Of a DNA stretch of 64,000 nucleotides, positions 1 through 10,319 are shown in pieces. The position numbers and the translations under genes are program-made. Positions within the stretch are counted from its first letter, which is position 1; every line of letters begins with the position of its first letter. Source of the DNA: Volvox africanus (lineage: Eukaryota; Chlorophyta; Chlorophyceae; Chlamydomonadales; Volvocaceae); assembly GCA_030268105.1 (NCBI GenBank), contig BSDZ01000080.1, forward strand, positions 3,411,501-3,475,500, in the 5' to 3' direction. The notes under the pieces were generated by a model, which was given only the letters and a program-made list of their open reading frames with translations, ran no database searches and was not told where the DNA came from.

Positions 1-119
1 TGCTCCACTTGGTTTAAAACAGAGGGCAAAAGAGCCCGTACTGCACGGCACTTTGCTACCATCTGGCCCACAGCAAAGATCCCAGGTGGTGACCCCTCTA
101 TACCAGCCTGGGCAAGTTC
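1..119 (-). CDS. pol: E0 pol, first 39 codons (partial)
   Basis: Immediately after the gag TAG the same frame stays open to the window edge. It reads with EGSPPGI and VRALLPSVLNQVE, which align to E1 ([20 protein letters not shown]). This shows that the TAG is internal to a gag-pol frame rather than the end of the element's coding region. Nothing more of pol is visible. Confidence 0.7.
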
Positions 120-1800
120 CTAGTGGTCCTTACCCTTATTTTTCTCCGCCCCCAGCATTGGGCAGGAGTCGACCCTATGTTGGTCGGAACCGCAACGGAG
201 GCACATCCCATGTTTACGAAAATGGAACTCCCGTCTAGTACATTTGAATGTGGTTAGATACTCCGCCAGGTTCTGCTTAGGCCCCTTCTTCTGCACATGG
301 CCCCCTTTTGGGGCCAAGTGCCTCCCCTGCTGTCCGCCGCCCCTCTTAGACTTACCGGCGCCCTTAACCTGCCGCGGCTGATCCTCGTGCCCGGTGATGC
401 CTGGACGAACGGATGCAGCCCGCGGTTTTTTGGTCGGGAGCGCCGGGGGCTCCTCGTCAGGGTCGTCGCAGGCCATGTCCTGTACCGACAGCATGTTCAT
501 TTTGGGACGGGCCAGTTTGTCATATTCCCGTCGGGCCAGTAACCTAAGTTCAGCTCCCAGGGAGAACTGAACCAAGTCTGTATATGACTTAAAGGTTTTA
601 CCCGACAGGTCAGTTGCACAGTCCCCACTAAGGTCGGATGAGAGGCCCTGCTGAAACCAAAACACACGCTCACTATCAGACAGGTCCGCAATGGGCGTGA
701 CAAGAGCCTCAAAGCGGCTCTGATAGGCAGAGACAGTTTCTCCAGGGCGCATGCGGTATTTGCCAGCATTTAATTTCAGGCGTGCCTCAGTGTCACGTGA
801 CTGGACCTGGGGTGCAAAACGGACAAGCAGTGCTTCTAGCAGTTCCTCAGATGTATAGGAATCCCTTGCGTTAGTCCATTGATCGTGCCATAATCTTGCC
901 GCGCCTTTAAAGGCAGTGGCCAAGAAAAGACGGCGCGTAGAGTCCTGTTGACCCCCACGGGCTGTGGCAAAGTAGTTCCTAACATTACGGACAAAGGCCC
1001 GTGTTAGAGGCGCAGCAACTCGTCCTAAATCAGTAAGCTTAACATCCATAGGGATATTCAGCTTAGGCACTGCGATCGCTATTTTTATCACCTCGTCCTC
1101 ATGTCCAGTATGAGGAGGCCCAGGTGGCCTGGAAGAGGTGCCCGCAACAGCAGCACAAGTTGTTGCGGCAGCAGCGGGAGCCATCCCAGGAATATCCACG
1201 GCACCAGGTGTCAAATGGTTTGACACTACAGCAGGGCCATGAACATAAAAAGGGGATGGGGCATAAATAGGTGATGTAGGTGCCTCAGGGGATGCTGTGC
1301 CGCCTTGCCTGGGAATAGGTGAAGGCTGGTTCGGAAGGTCGATACCACCTGCCACAGCAGCATTTGGTGGCTGTGTCAACCTAGAGAGCCATTCCCACCT
1401 ATTCGCTTGGCTAGCATTAGCAGCAATCCGGCCAACAAACTGAAAGGTGTTGGCAGCAAGAGCCGAGACAGCATTCGCTAAGTTCGAGGCTTGCATATTG
1501 TATGCCTGAAAACCTAACAGATCGAACTGCGAGTGACTGTTCTGGCGAAAGGCAAAGCAAAGGCAAGGACCAGGGCCTACCCAACGCTTGGATGCCTTCG
1601 ATGAACTTCAAAAATTTTGAAGTCCGCGCGTGAAGTTGATTTGCGATGGATCGGAGTGACTGGGCAGAAGTGCCGCTCCGACGGGTCTGAGGTGTTGACA
1701 CGGTGGTAGCCGCAGCGAAAATGGCGGCGCTCAGCTCCTCAGGCAATGTCTCCATCTCCAGAGGGATGTCAGCAGAAGGAAGATCGTGGTCGATGTCCAT
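120..1800 (-). CDS. gag: E0 gag polyprotein (two exons), ending in UAG
   Basis: Exon 1 is 1581-1800 (ATG at 1800). A 67-nt intron (1514-1580, GTAGGC...GTTAG) separates it from exon 2 (120-1513). Joined, they give 1614 nt, a multiple of three, coding about 537 residues. The middle carries a retrotransposon gag capsid region (FLATAFKGAARLWHDQW and RFEALVTPIADLSDSERVFW). The C-terminus has a basic stretch and a CCHC knuckle (CLRCGSDQHRVDSC). The frame stops at TAG (120-122), and the same frame then continues as pol (ELAQAGIEGSPPGI), as in E1. The intron is inferred from frame restoration and from a similar donor in E1/X. A frameshift mutation is the alternative. Confidence 0.75.
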
Positions 1801-1904
1801 TTATAAAAGGGTAGCTTGAGTGGCTTGAGCAGTTACCACAGAAAGACTTGAGAAGGCTTGAAAAAATTTCAGCGGAAGACTTGACGAGACGTCCCAGGGA
1901 GGAA

Positions 1905-1918
1905 CAGTCTCGATACCA
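1905..1918 (-). other. Primer-binding site of E0
   Basis: Reads TGGTATCGAGACTG on the minus strand just inside the LTR. TGGTATC matches the start of the initiator-Met-tRNA-type sites used by many plant LTR elements. The downstream bases differ, so the tRNA is not certain. E1, X and E4 have the same core. Confidence 0.65.
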
Positions 1919-1921
1919 GCT

Positions 1922-2343
1922 TGTTGTATATGGTACCCACGAAGGGTGGTATCAAAAGATACCGGTTGTTGTGCCAGAGCCCGATTAAGTAGAGCCGCCG
2001 ACTAGGTCGTACTTGAGAGACCATAAGGCCTCGAACCGGGCGTGACCTTCAGAAGTCACCACTACAACCGGAGATTCAGTGAACCAGGAACCAGATGTTC
2101 CACCATTTACCATTCAGGCGGTAAATGGCCCATTCCATACAGGTTACGGAGTAACCGACAGGTTCGGATGTTTCAGGAAATCGGTTAGTATTGGTCGTCG
2201 ACAGCCGAGACCAAATCCACAAATCGAATGCTAGATGGGAACATGAAACAGTTAATCTGATAATTAAATATATTATATCATAAAATAATAAACAGATAAT
2301 TATTATACTTAATGAATTACCAAAATGCATTAAGGATACAACA
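1922..2343 (-). repeat. 5' LTR of E0 (422 bp)
   Basis: On the minus strand the segment begins TGTTGTATCC and ends ATATACAACA, so it has TG...CA ends with the TGTTG/CAACA inverted repeat seen in the other LTRs here. A primer site follows 3 nt inside. No second copy is visible, because the 3' LTR would lie beyond the left edge. Confidence 0.75.
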
Positions 2344-2718
2344 GCGTGTATGTATGGGTGTGATGATACCTGACGAATTTTTTAATCCAAGCACAGATGG
2401 ACTTGTTAGGCGTTATTAGTTGGTTTGATATACATGCATGATGATATTTTTAGGGTTTTAGGGATTGCTTAGGTGTATGGGGTTACCATTGTTATTAGCT
2501 AGCGCCTCCAGTGAGCCACGTACCACGCACACATGCGTGAACACTCTACTAGATACATATATGTGTGTATGAAGCAGTTGAGGGCCGCAAAAAAAGGCCT
2601 CTCAAGATGCTGAGAAGGTGCTTCTGCACCTTTATGTCGTGGGGAGTGTGTGCCGTACATGTACGGCTACTAGAATGTACTTAGCTCCTCGCGATCGCCA
2701 GTGTGAGTGAGAGCTCTG

Positions 2719-2840
2719 TGTAGTATCCCGATTAGGGTGTCTATGGCTGGCTAATATCCAAGATGATCAGGAAATTGGACATCTTCCGATCGGGCCTCAA
2801 TAGTTTGGCGGATGTTATTAACACGCACAGAGATACAACA
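2719..2840 (+). repeat. Mini-LTR-like repeat, copy 1
   Basis: A 122-bp segment starting TGTAGTATCC and ending GATACAACA, so TG...CA bounded. It shares the centre GGACATCTTCCGATCGGGCC with the copies at 62638 and 62901. No coding potential. Probably a very short solo LTR or a related non-autonomous element. Confidence 0.6.
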
Positions 2841-3019
2841 CTCTGGAGCTCAATGTGTACACGTATATATCCTTTGCATCTGCACTTCTCCATCAAGTCC
2901 GTGCAAGCCTGCATGCTGGGTTAATCCATGCTGGGTTAATCCATGCTGGGTTACGGTATCAGCAGGAAGGGCATAAAAGGAGGGTTCATTATTAGTTGGT
3001 TGTCACGGGAGGAGAATGT

Positions 3020-3119
3020 TGTAGTATCCTGGGGTATCTATGGATAGTGTCAAAGAGTGAGCCGCTGATGGTCATCTTTTGATCGAGCCTTTGTAGGTTG
3101 ACACAACAGAGATACAACA
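3020..3119 (+). repeat. Mini-LTR-like repeat, copy 2
   Basis: A 100-bp segment from TGTAGTATCCTGGGGTATCT to GATACAACA. It is close to the copies at 20089 and 63477, sharing GGTCATCTTTTGAT and the GCCTTTGTAGG run. It lies 180 bp downstream of copy 1 in the same orientation. Confidence 0.65.
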
Positions 3120-3211
3120 TATGTATGTGCGTAGATAGATTGATTGCAGGGGTGAGTGGAACGATACAGGTGATGCATAAACTCTGAAAGAGCTTCATTT
3201 TGGGGTCGCCA

Positions 3212-3246
3212 TGTATCCTGGGGTATCTAAAGCTAATATCCAAGGT
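3212..3246 (+). repeat. Mini-LTR-like repeat, 5' fragment
   Basis: The first ~35 bp of the same family (TGTATCCTGGGGTATCTA then GCTAATATCC), stopping directly before the copia remnant. Confidence 0.5.
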
Positions 3247-3249
3247 ATG

Positions 3250-3578
3250 GCTAAGGGAGTTTTGAGATATGTGGCCGGAACCCAAAATCAGGGTTTACGT
3301 TTTTGGCGAGGGAAGACAGAGGATGTTGATGGTTATTGCGATTCAGACTGGGCTGGGGACTTGGGTTCCCAGCGAACGATGACCTGATATGTGTTTTGCA
3401 TTAATGGTACGGCCATAAGCTGGAATAGTCAATTACAATGTACCGTGGCGGTATTGTCAGTGGAGGCTGAGTACCAAGCTCTGTTGGGGGCAGTCCGGGA
3501 GGCTTTATGGTTGGCCAAGCTGTGACTTCAAAGTTGTTCCTGTATGATGGACTTTGTGACATTTGTCCTGAGGGGGCG
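3250..3578 (+). pseudogene. pol: Ty1/copia RNase H remnant
   Basis: The frame from 3250 reads AKGVLRYVAGTQNQGLRFW, GYCDSDWAGDLGSQRTMT, then a TGA, then YVFCINGTAISWNSQ and VEAEYQALLGAVREALWLAKL. This is the Copia-type RNase H C-terminus (family pattern LRYLKGT...GYSDADWAGD...SGYVF...SW.SK.Q...SS.EAEY.A). The TGA replaces the Gly of SGYVF and a further TGA follows WLAKL. Only the last ~110 codons remain. The LTR starts right after a purine run at 3571-3576. Confidence 0.85.
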
Positions 3579-3909
3579 TGTTGCAATAATGCGGGACAAA
3601 ACGTTGGGGTTGCCATATACAAAGATATAAAGTAGCCAGGAGTTGAGCAGTAACTAGGCAAAACGGTTGTGTTAAAACCGGGATATGAACATGGGTCACA
3701 CACAAAGTTGTGAACCGAATTTGTCGGGCTAGGAACCGAAAATACAATATGTAATAACAATTATATTTGTTGCATATATACTTAGTGATTGCTTTTATAA
3801 AAGACAGGTCTTTTCTGATTGTATTGCTTCTTTCCTTGTTACTAACCACTGTTCTAACTGCATCAGCTTGAATTATTGTCCCACAGCAGCAGCACTAATC
3901 TTCTCAACA
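3579..3909 (+). repeat. 3' LTR of the copia remnant (331 bp)
   Basis: Begins TGTTGCAATAATGC directly after a polypurine run and ends CTCAACA, giving a 5-bp terminal inverted repeat TGTTG/CAACA. Position just downstream of copia RNase H supports its identity. The 5' LTR is not in the window. Confidence 0.7.
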
Positions 3910-3938
3910 GGTTATACTATGTGTATAGGGTTTTATAT

Positions 3939-4772
3939 TGTTGTGCCACGGTTCGTTTCCCGCCGATGCGTAGGTCGATGCGACCCTACGAGGCGAAGTG
4001 CTATTTTGATGAACGCATGAGCGATCAATGCATATGAATGAACTTGCATGATATAAATGTATTCGTATACATTTATATATGCATTTGGCATGTTGTCATT
4101 ATCCATCGCGACATTGCATCATGGCAAATCCGCCTAGCATGCATGAAATCCCGAATCATTGAAGTGCGCATTATGCTCGTGCTACGAAACGATAAGTAAT
4201 ATTATCTGATATAATATTACTTCATTACAGCACACGTTGAGAGCGCCGCACCCGTCGCGATACATGCCTTGCAACCAAATATCGTTATTCGGACCCTTGC
4301 ATCATGCGAATGCCGGAAAGGCTTATACGTTGTTATACGTGAACATCGCCTTTGTGCAGTAGGGTTGTCACACTTAGGATCGGCCTCCTAGTGTGAATCG
4401 TACGGCATTGCGATGCTGCGAGTATAACAGATGCGAGGACGGCTAAGCAAGATAAGACATTCGATACCGGAGAACACTCGTGTGTTCTACACTATTATTG
4501 CTATACGCTCTTCTACTTAGCCCGAGCTAAGCCTGAACTTCGCTTATCACCGCCGCGTGATGATTGCTTGCTTCCGGTGCTGACGGCGATTTCGTCCATT
4601 GCATCGCTTCGATCTGTAAGACTGTAAGTTATATCTCTTCTTGTCTTAAAGTCTTCCGCTGTCTCTGTTTGCTCGCGCTTGCCTTGCTGTACTTGCAAGT
4701 GCTCGCGCATAGGTGTCGAAAGCCTTCAGACGCGCAGATACTTATGAGCAAACATGAAGGAGAGGTACAACA
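3939..4772 (+). repeat. 5' LTR of E1 (834 bp)
   Basis: Runs TGTTGTGCC...GGTACAACA. It matches 21832-22667 along its length with around twenty single-base differences by eye, many of them CpG transitions. Preceded by the TATAT duplication. A PBS follows after 3 nt. Confidence 0.9.
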
Positions 4773-4775
4773 AAT

Positions 4776-4790
4776 TGGTATCGAGACAGG
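4776..4790 (+). other. Primer-binding site of E1
   Basis: TGGTATCGAGACAGG three bases inside the 5' LTR, the same as in X (15056) and E4 (17636). The first seven bases match the initiator-Met-type PBS core. Confidence 0.7.
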
Positions 4791-4842
4791 TTCGTTGCCT
4801 AACTGTCTCTTTGTGTCAACTCGGAAGTAGGTTCTTTCTATA

Positions 4843-5151
4843 GCGAGTTCCAGCGACGAACCACGAGGATCGCTAGATGCTTTCGCTGAAGACCTAGGCC
4901 GCGCCGTATTGGACGCCGCTGCTTCCGGTTTGTAATTGTTTTATTGCTTTTGTCTAGATTGCCGCACTTGTTGTGTAAGTGTACGCTCTGAGTCGCAGGT
5001 AATCTCAGCGCTCCGGCATTGCTTGCCGCGACGACTGAGACCGGCTTTCATCCAGACCAGTTGGCGACTCTCATCGCCCAAACTACGGGGATCAGGACTC
5101 AGCTGGGCAAGTACTTGCTGAGTTTACTGAATCTTCTCAAGAGTACTGTCG
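4843..5151 (+). pseudogene. gag: E1 gag N-terminal exons with a 71-nt intron
   Basis: The first coding block reads with LDAFAEDLGRAVLDAAASG and aligns to X (LDTFAEDLGRAILDAAASG) and E4. The initiating ATG seen in X (15114) is ATA here. An intron at 4928-4998 (gtttgt...cgcag) is inferred, because after its removal the frame runs into FHPDQLATLIAQTTGIRTQL and LLNLLKSTVG. X and E4 have introns of 72 and 69 nt at the same place. A second donor (GTCG/GTAGGC) starts at 5152. Its acceptor is not assigned. Confidence 0.6.
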
Positions 5152-5238
5152 GTAGGCTCACCGAATCGTTTTGTACTCTTGCCTTAACGATAGAAGTCGG
5201 CTTCTATTACACAAACCTAGGGTATTGCTTCATGTTCC

Positions 5239-6456
5239 ATGTCCGCGGAACGCGACGATACACCACACACCAGCTTAGCTAGCCAACCCGATTTTGTTGT
5301 GGCTGCTAGAGCTCCGGATAGAGGTCTTGAGACTGTTGGCATGTGAGCCACTCAAGAGCCCCTTGTACTTCAGACCCCGGCCCACTTAATTGTGCCGCAT
5401 TCAGCAGTTAATACGAATATGGACAACACTGCTGGACCACGGGTTCTGCCGTTACCTCAAGCGCAAGGGCACGATGCCATCCCTGAGGTGATGAGATTGT
5501 CGATTCCCATTCCTAGGCTTAATATCTCGCTGACTGAAAAGACACCAGGCCCTAGCATAGCCGATGCAACTCATGCATACGTGCGTGACACTAAAAAGTA
5601 TCTCCAGGCTGTTCATGGTGGCGATAATGATGGTATCAGGTGTCTCTTCGTTGGTAACACCCTCGAGGGCTCAGCGAAGGACTGGTATCGCGAATGGACC
5701 ACCGCCCGGGGCGAATATACTTTTGACGAGATGATCGCCGCTTTGCTTGCACGGTTTGCTACTGAGGTGCAAGCACGTGATGTGGAGGCTCGTAAGGTTT
5801 TGGCAGCCGGTAGCTACCACATGCGTCGGGGTGAAAATGTACCTGAAGCACTTGTGACCCCCATTGCTGACCTCACCGAGACCGAGCGTGTCTTTTGGTT
5901 TAAGCGAGGCCTGACGAAACTTTTGGCTAAATGGTGCGCTACTGACTTGTCTGGGGTGCCGTTCAAGTTGTACGATGCCTTGGTCGCATTTGCTAAGGGT
6001 ACGGAGATATGACTCCTTGCCGGTGAGGAAGAAGTCAAGTCTGCCCCTTGTGCAAATACCGTGCAAGTGCAGGATCCGTTTGGGGAAGCTGTGGCTCTGG
6101 ACCAGGAACTTGGAGTGACCCGCCCCGCGCCTACTGCCACGACGCGACGCAGCAACCGGCAACGCAAGGCGCGCGGGGGCGCTAGCTCAGGTGTCCACGG
6201 GTCAGGAGGAGCAGGTCCGAGCTCGGACCCAGCTAAGAGCAGGAAGTGTGGTGGTGTGCCGTCGTCGGCAGCCGCACAGCGCTCTGACCCCAATGCGAAG
6301 CGGACTCGCACGGATGACTCGTTTATGCCAAAATGGAATTGCAATTGTTCCGAGTTTGAGGGTCGGAAAGCGGCCAATATTTGTCTACGGTGCGCGGAGA
6401 GTCATCCTACGAAGGATTGCCCATTACTGCCGCCGTTTGTACCTCAGCCGAAATAG
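5239..6456 (+). pseudogene. gag: E1 gag main exon, ending in UAG
   Basis: One frame from ATG 5239 with TGA interruptions at 5344-5346 and 6010-6012 (the latter aligns to Arg in X, so probably CGA to TGA). Capsid region: YVRDTKKYLQAVHGG, FVGNTLEGSAKDWYREW, IADLTETERVFWFKRGL. Then a basic linker and a CCHC knuckle (CLRCAESHPTKDC). It ends at TAG 6454-6456, after which pol continues in the same frame. Role: structural coat protein of the virus-like particle. Confidence 0.8.
6454..6456 (+). promoter_or_regulatory. In-frame UAG between gag and pol of E1 (candidate readthrough site)
   Basis: Context AAA-TAG-GGG-CTT-GCC-CGG. The pol frame is the same as gag and stays open for about 800 codons. E4 has AGG-TAG-GGG-ATT-GCC-CGG, and E0 has TAG-GAA-CTT-GCC-CAG at the aligned position. 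Confidence 0.65.
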
Positions 6457-8868
6457 GGGCTTGCCCGGGTTCCTGCGGAGGGGGCACCACCTGGGATTTC
6501 TGAACTAACGCGTGGTCGGTGGTCATCCTTACGGCCAGCCGTTAAGGCATTGTTGCCTTGTGTACTTGGACACATCGAGCGAGTCATTGCGCGACGCATC
6601 ACGCTTGACGGACGCACGGGACTTCTCTGCTTCGACCCGTTGTGTAATTTGTTTACACCACGCCGTCCCCTGTCATCTATCGATCTGCCTAACTACGTGG
6701 TTTTGTTCATCCCCTCGTCTCTGCGTGAGATGTCGGAACAGTTGGCCGTATACAGGAGATGTAGGCGTCAATATCCAGGCACCGCCGCATGTGTATTACT
6801 CCCTGCTTTCTGTCGGCGCAAGGCAGAGGCATCATTAAGGGGTATGCGGCATGTCCACCGGTTCGAGCCGGGCACCGTTTTGTTTAATGGTGTGGATCGG
6901 GAGGGTATGCTGGCTCCGTGGCCAGGGACATCCTACTCGGTTGACGTTTGGTACGAAGCTCCTGATGAGGGTGCCGTAAGTTATGGACCCACCCTAAGTG
7001 CACTAACGTTATCTGCTGGGCAGTCGCTCGTAGATAACCGTGTCCCGGTGGTTCAGATCGGTTTGAACGGCCGTACTCTGAAGGCACTTGTTGACACCGG
7101 TGCCAGCGACGACTTCATCTCTGTCGCAGAGGTGAATGCGCTGGGGTTGACCCCAGGTTCGTCTGATTGTCCACAGGTTACCCTTGCTGACGGGGGTAAG
7201 CATCCCATCGTGGGCAGGATCACCCTTAGCCTATCGATAGGCCCTTTGCGTGTTGTGACCCGGCCGTACGTGCTGCAGGGCTTAGCAGAGACTGCACCGT
7301 ACATAATGGGCTCTTCAACATTACGACAGTACCGCGCGCGCATCGACGTGGAGACGGCAACCCTGCATGTGTGCAAGGGTACTCTGTCAATTAAGGTACC
7401 TTTCCTGTCGTTCGAACATGTCACACCAAAGGAGGGCGAAGCTGAGGCGGTGCCTATGGTTAATTTCGCTGTGACCGCAATGGCCGCGCGAATTGAACCG
7501 AAGCTAGTCGGGTGTAAGGAAGCCGTCCGTTTGTTACGGAAGGGTGCCCACGGACTGCTTTTGAGGCCACGGGTGGGCTGCAGTGCCATCACCGAGCAGA
7601 TTTCTGTGGATCCTGAGGTTGAGGCCCTACTGTCGCAGTATGAGGACGTCTTCAAAGATATCCCTGGGCTGCCACCTATGCGTCCTGTTGATCACACAAT
7701 CCCTCTCATGCCTGGAGCGCAGCCTGTGGCCTGGCCAATGTACAGGTTGAGTCCATTGGAGCTGGACGAGGTGAAGCGCCAGGTGACGGATTTGCTCGCA
7801 AAGGGTATGATACGCCCCAGCACATCCCCGTATTCTGCACCGATTTTGTTCGTCGGTAAGAAGGATGGGACCTTGCGCATGTGCATCGATTACCGGGGGT
7901 TGAATGCGAGCACGGTGAAGAATCGCTACCCTTTGCCAAGCGTTGACGACCTGTTGGATAAGCTGAAGGGCTCGGCTTATTTTTCCTCGATTGACTTGCA
8001 ACAGGGCTATAATCAGATTCGCATCGCTGCCTCTGATATCCCGAAAACCGCTTTTCGGACGCCTTTCGGTCACTTTGAGTATACGGTTCTATCGTTTGGG
8101 TTGACTAATGCCCCTGCGACGTTTCAGGCGGTCATGGACCGAATGTTTAGGCCGTTTATCGACAGGTTCGTTGTTTGCTACCTGGATGACATCTTGGTTT
8201 ACTCTAAGACGCGCGAGGAGCACTTGGAGCATCTTCGGCTCGTGCTCGACGTTATGAGGCGGGAGCAATTGTTTGCTAAACGCGCCAAATGCTTTTGGGC
8301 GCAGCCTCAGGTGGAATATTTGGGCCACATTGTGTCGGCCACCGGTGTGAAGATGGACCCGCGGAAGGTCGCCGTGGTTTGCGATTGGCCCGCGCCTCAG
8401 AACCTCACGGAGCTGCGTAAGTTCCTTGGCTTGACCAATTATTTCCGAAAGTTCATTGAAAAATATTCCATTATTGCAGCCCGGCTTACTAACTTAACTC
8501 GCAAAGGTGTTTTCATTTCACTCGAGTCGTGGACGTCACAATGCCATCGGGCATTCGAAGAGCTCAAGCGAACCGTTGCCGAAGATGTCACCCTTGCATT
8601 TCCTGATTACTCGTTGCCGTTTCGTGTTGAGGTGGTGTCTGATGCCTCAGTATTTGGAAGCGGCGCTGTATTGTTACAGGAAGGGCGACTGATCACCTTC
8701 ACGAGTAAGAAGTTTTCTGGTGCAGAGATTCGCTACACCACCGGGGAACAGGAGCTTCTGGCAGTGCTGCATGCTTTAAAGGAATGGCGCTGTTACCTCG
8801 AGGGACGCCCATTTACTTTAAAGACTGACCACAAGCCCCTAACGTTTTTGCAAAGCGTTCGACGTTGA
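6457..8868 (+). CDS. pol: E1 pol: degenerate MTase-like region, protease, RT, RNase H
   Basis: About 803 codons in frame with gag. Early residues ([20 protein letters not shown], then [12 protein letters not shown]) align to the Dam-like module of E5, but the catalytic NPPY position reads IPSS. Aspartic protease: [58 protein letters not shown], and YLDD active site ([14 protein letters not shown]). RNase [48 protein letters not shown]. It ends at a TGA created by a 1-nt loss; the frame resumes at 8865. Confidence 0.9.
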   Translation, partial: GLARVPAEGAPPGISELTRGRWSSLRPAVKALLPCVLGHIERVIARRITLDGRTGLLCFDPLCNLFTPRRPLSSIDLPNYVVLFIPSSLREMSEQLAVYRRCRRQYPGTAACVLLPAFCRRKAEASLRGMRHVHRFEPGTVLFNGVDREGMLAPWPGTSYSVDVWYEAPDEGAVSYGPTLSALTLSAGQSLVDNRVPVVQIGLNGRTLKALVDTGASDDFISVAEVNALGLTPGSSDCPQVTLADGGKHPIVGRITLSLSIGPLRVVTRPYVLQGLAETAPYIMGSSTLRQYRARIDVETATLHVCKGTLSIKVPFLSFEHVTPKEGEAEAVPMVNFAVTAMAARIEPKLVGCKEAVRLLRKGAHGLLLRPRVGCSAITEQISVDPEVEALLSQYEDVFKDIPGLPPMRPVDHTIPLMPGAQPVAWPMYRLSPLELDEVKRQVTDLLAKGMIRPSTSPYSAPILFVGKKDGTLRMCIDYRGLNASTVKNRYPLPSVDDLLDKLKGSAYFSSIDLQQGYNQIRIAASDIPKTAFRTPFGHFEYTVLSFGLTNAPATFQAVMDRMFRPFIDRFVVCYLDDILVYSKTREEHLEHLRLVLDVMRREQLFAKRAKCFWAQPQVEYLGHIVSATGVKMDPRKVAVVCDWPAPQNLTELRKFLGLTNYFRKFIEKYSIIAARLTNLTRKGVFISLESWTSQCHRAFEELKRTVAEDVTLAFPDYSLPFRVEVVSDASVFGSGAVLLQEGRLITFTSKKFSGAEIRYTTGEQELLAVLHALKEWRCYLEGRPFTLKTDHKPLTFLQSVRR

Positions 8869-9445
8869 ACCGCTGTCAGGCTAGGTGGATGGAATACCTA
8901 GCTAGGTTCGACTGCACCTGGGAGTATATTTCTGGTAAATTGAATATTGCCGATGCTCTCAGTCGACATCCATCACTACACGCTGCAATTTTGGCAGCAC
9001 CCATCGTGCGACTGCATAACGAGGAGGTGCCGATCGCGACAGACCTCACGGAGCGGTTGAAGGTTGCCTACAACGCAGATGCCTGGTTCTCGGAGCCGGC
9101 TAATGTAGAATACCTTCGCAAGCAGAATGGCCTTTGGCTACGGACGGAGGGTGCAGCTACGCAAATCGTCGTTCCGAACGACGATGCGCTACGCTATGAC
9201 ATCCTTGCGCGTTTCCACGAGGACCCGTTAGCAGGACACCCTGGTAGCAAGCGGTTGGTCGAGATGGTGCAACGTTCCTTTTGGTGGCCTCGCTTGGCTA
9301 AGGATGCGGCGAACTTCGTCCAGACATGCAGTCTGTGCCAGCGCAATAAGGCTTTGTCCGGTAAGGGCCATGGGTTGTTGCAACCGTTGCCTGTCCCGGA
9401 TGCGCCTTGGGAAAGTGTTTCCATGGACTTCGTAGTGGCGCTGCC
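8865..9445 (+). pseudogene. pol: E1 pol: RNase H end and integrase N-terminus, interrupted by X
   Basis: Continuation one frame over: RCQARWMEYLARFDCTWEY, LNIADALSRHPSLHAAIL, then the integrase HHCC zinc region (FHEDPLAGHPGSKRLVEMVQ, FWWPRLAKDAANFVQTCSLC), and PWESVSMDFVVALP. Coding is cut at CTGCC (9441-9445) by insertion of X. The next piece of this integrase is found inverted at about 14173-14405. Confidence 0.88.
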
Positions 9446-10260
9446 TGTTGTATCCTTCCTTCTTCAATCATGCACTGAATCTGCACGTCTGAATGTTAGC
9501 TAGTGCACACCGTGCTTATAAACAGCAAGGCGATTCAATGCGAGTAAAGTGACAGCGGAAGACTCAAGATTAAGGAAAGATTCAACTTACAATAATCCTC
9601 GTTTACCAATCAGTAGATCACCGTCAGACCCCGTGGGCAATGTTCATCACTCGGCTGCAGATGGAATGCTAGAATAGCTCAGGCCGAATATATATATGAT
9701 TATATCGTATGTATGCGAATTAGATCGAGTTAAGTACGCAGGTACTTGGTCCAAAGTAGCGCCAGCCGACTTCAGTATCTAGGCGGCCGTCCTCGCACCT
9801 ATCACGTCGTGATACCAATGCGCAGTACAGGTCTCACTGGATTCCGATCTCAAGTGTGAGTACCTTTGTAGCACTGTTCTAAATATCGTGTCATCCGTGA
9901 TATTAATGGATGCAACATATGTAATATGCGAAGGTCCGATTATTGATATTCGGTTGCTGACCCAACCATCGCGATCGTCGCATTCTCGCATACGCGTATG
10001 GTTTATGACGCAGATGGGGTAATAATATTTAAAGTATTATTACGTGAGATATTATGCCAATGGATAGATCGCGCATTAATTATCGATATCGAGTCAAACA
10101 TGTTGACCAACAGCGCGACGTCGTAGGTGATGATGCAGCATGCTTGATTAGCGAGATATACTCGAATATATCATGCTAATATGCTTGTATCATGCTTCAC
10201 AATGCTTAAATGCGTTGCGGTCTTCATTGGTGCAAACGGTGATTGAACCTGCGTACAACA
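9446..10260 (-). repeat. 3' LTR of X (815 bp)
   Basis: Minus-strand sequence begins TGTTGTACGCAGG and ends GGATACAACA. It follows a polypurine run (GGGAGGGGGGATAGT on the minus strand, 10261-10275) and abuts CTGCC at 9441-9445. Same LTR family as 14406, 16823 and 20664. Confidence 0.88.
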
Positions 10261-10275
10261 ACTATCCCCCCTCCC
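10261..10275 (-). other. Polypurine tract of X
   Basis: Minus strand GGGAGGGGGGATAGT directly before the 3' LTR; primer for plus-strand synthesis. The same run sits before the LTRs at 20664 and 21832. Confidence 0.75.
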
Positions 10276-10319
10276 GTATGCAGCGTCCTCGCTGCATCAG
10301 ACAGCATCGACTGCAGAGA

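Larger units (their letters stand above)
1..2343 (-). mobile_element. Ty3/gypsy element E0, 5' part, cut by window edge
   Basis: Reading on the minus strand there are a 5' LTR (1922-2343), a primer-binding site, a spliced gag frame and then the first ~39 codons of pol running off the left edge. Its gag and the first pol codons are clearly homologous to element E1 at 3939 (same capsid motifs, same CCHC knuckle, same pol start with EG-PPGI and ALLPSVL). It is a divergent member of the same chromovirus clade. The 3' half lies outside the window. Confidence 0.85.
2344..3211. other. Non-coding region with mini-repeats and a 15-bp tandem repeat
   Basis: No coding potential is recognisable. It contains two copies of the ~100-bp TGTAGTATCC repeat family, annotated separately. 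It also has a short tandem repeat at about 2913-2954, where the 15-bp unit with GCTGGGTTAATCCAT occurs nearly three times. Confidence 0.6.
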
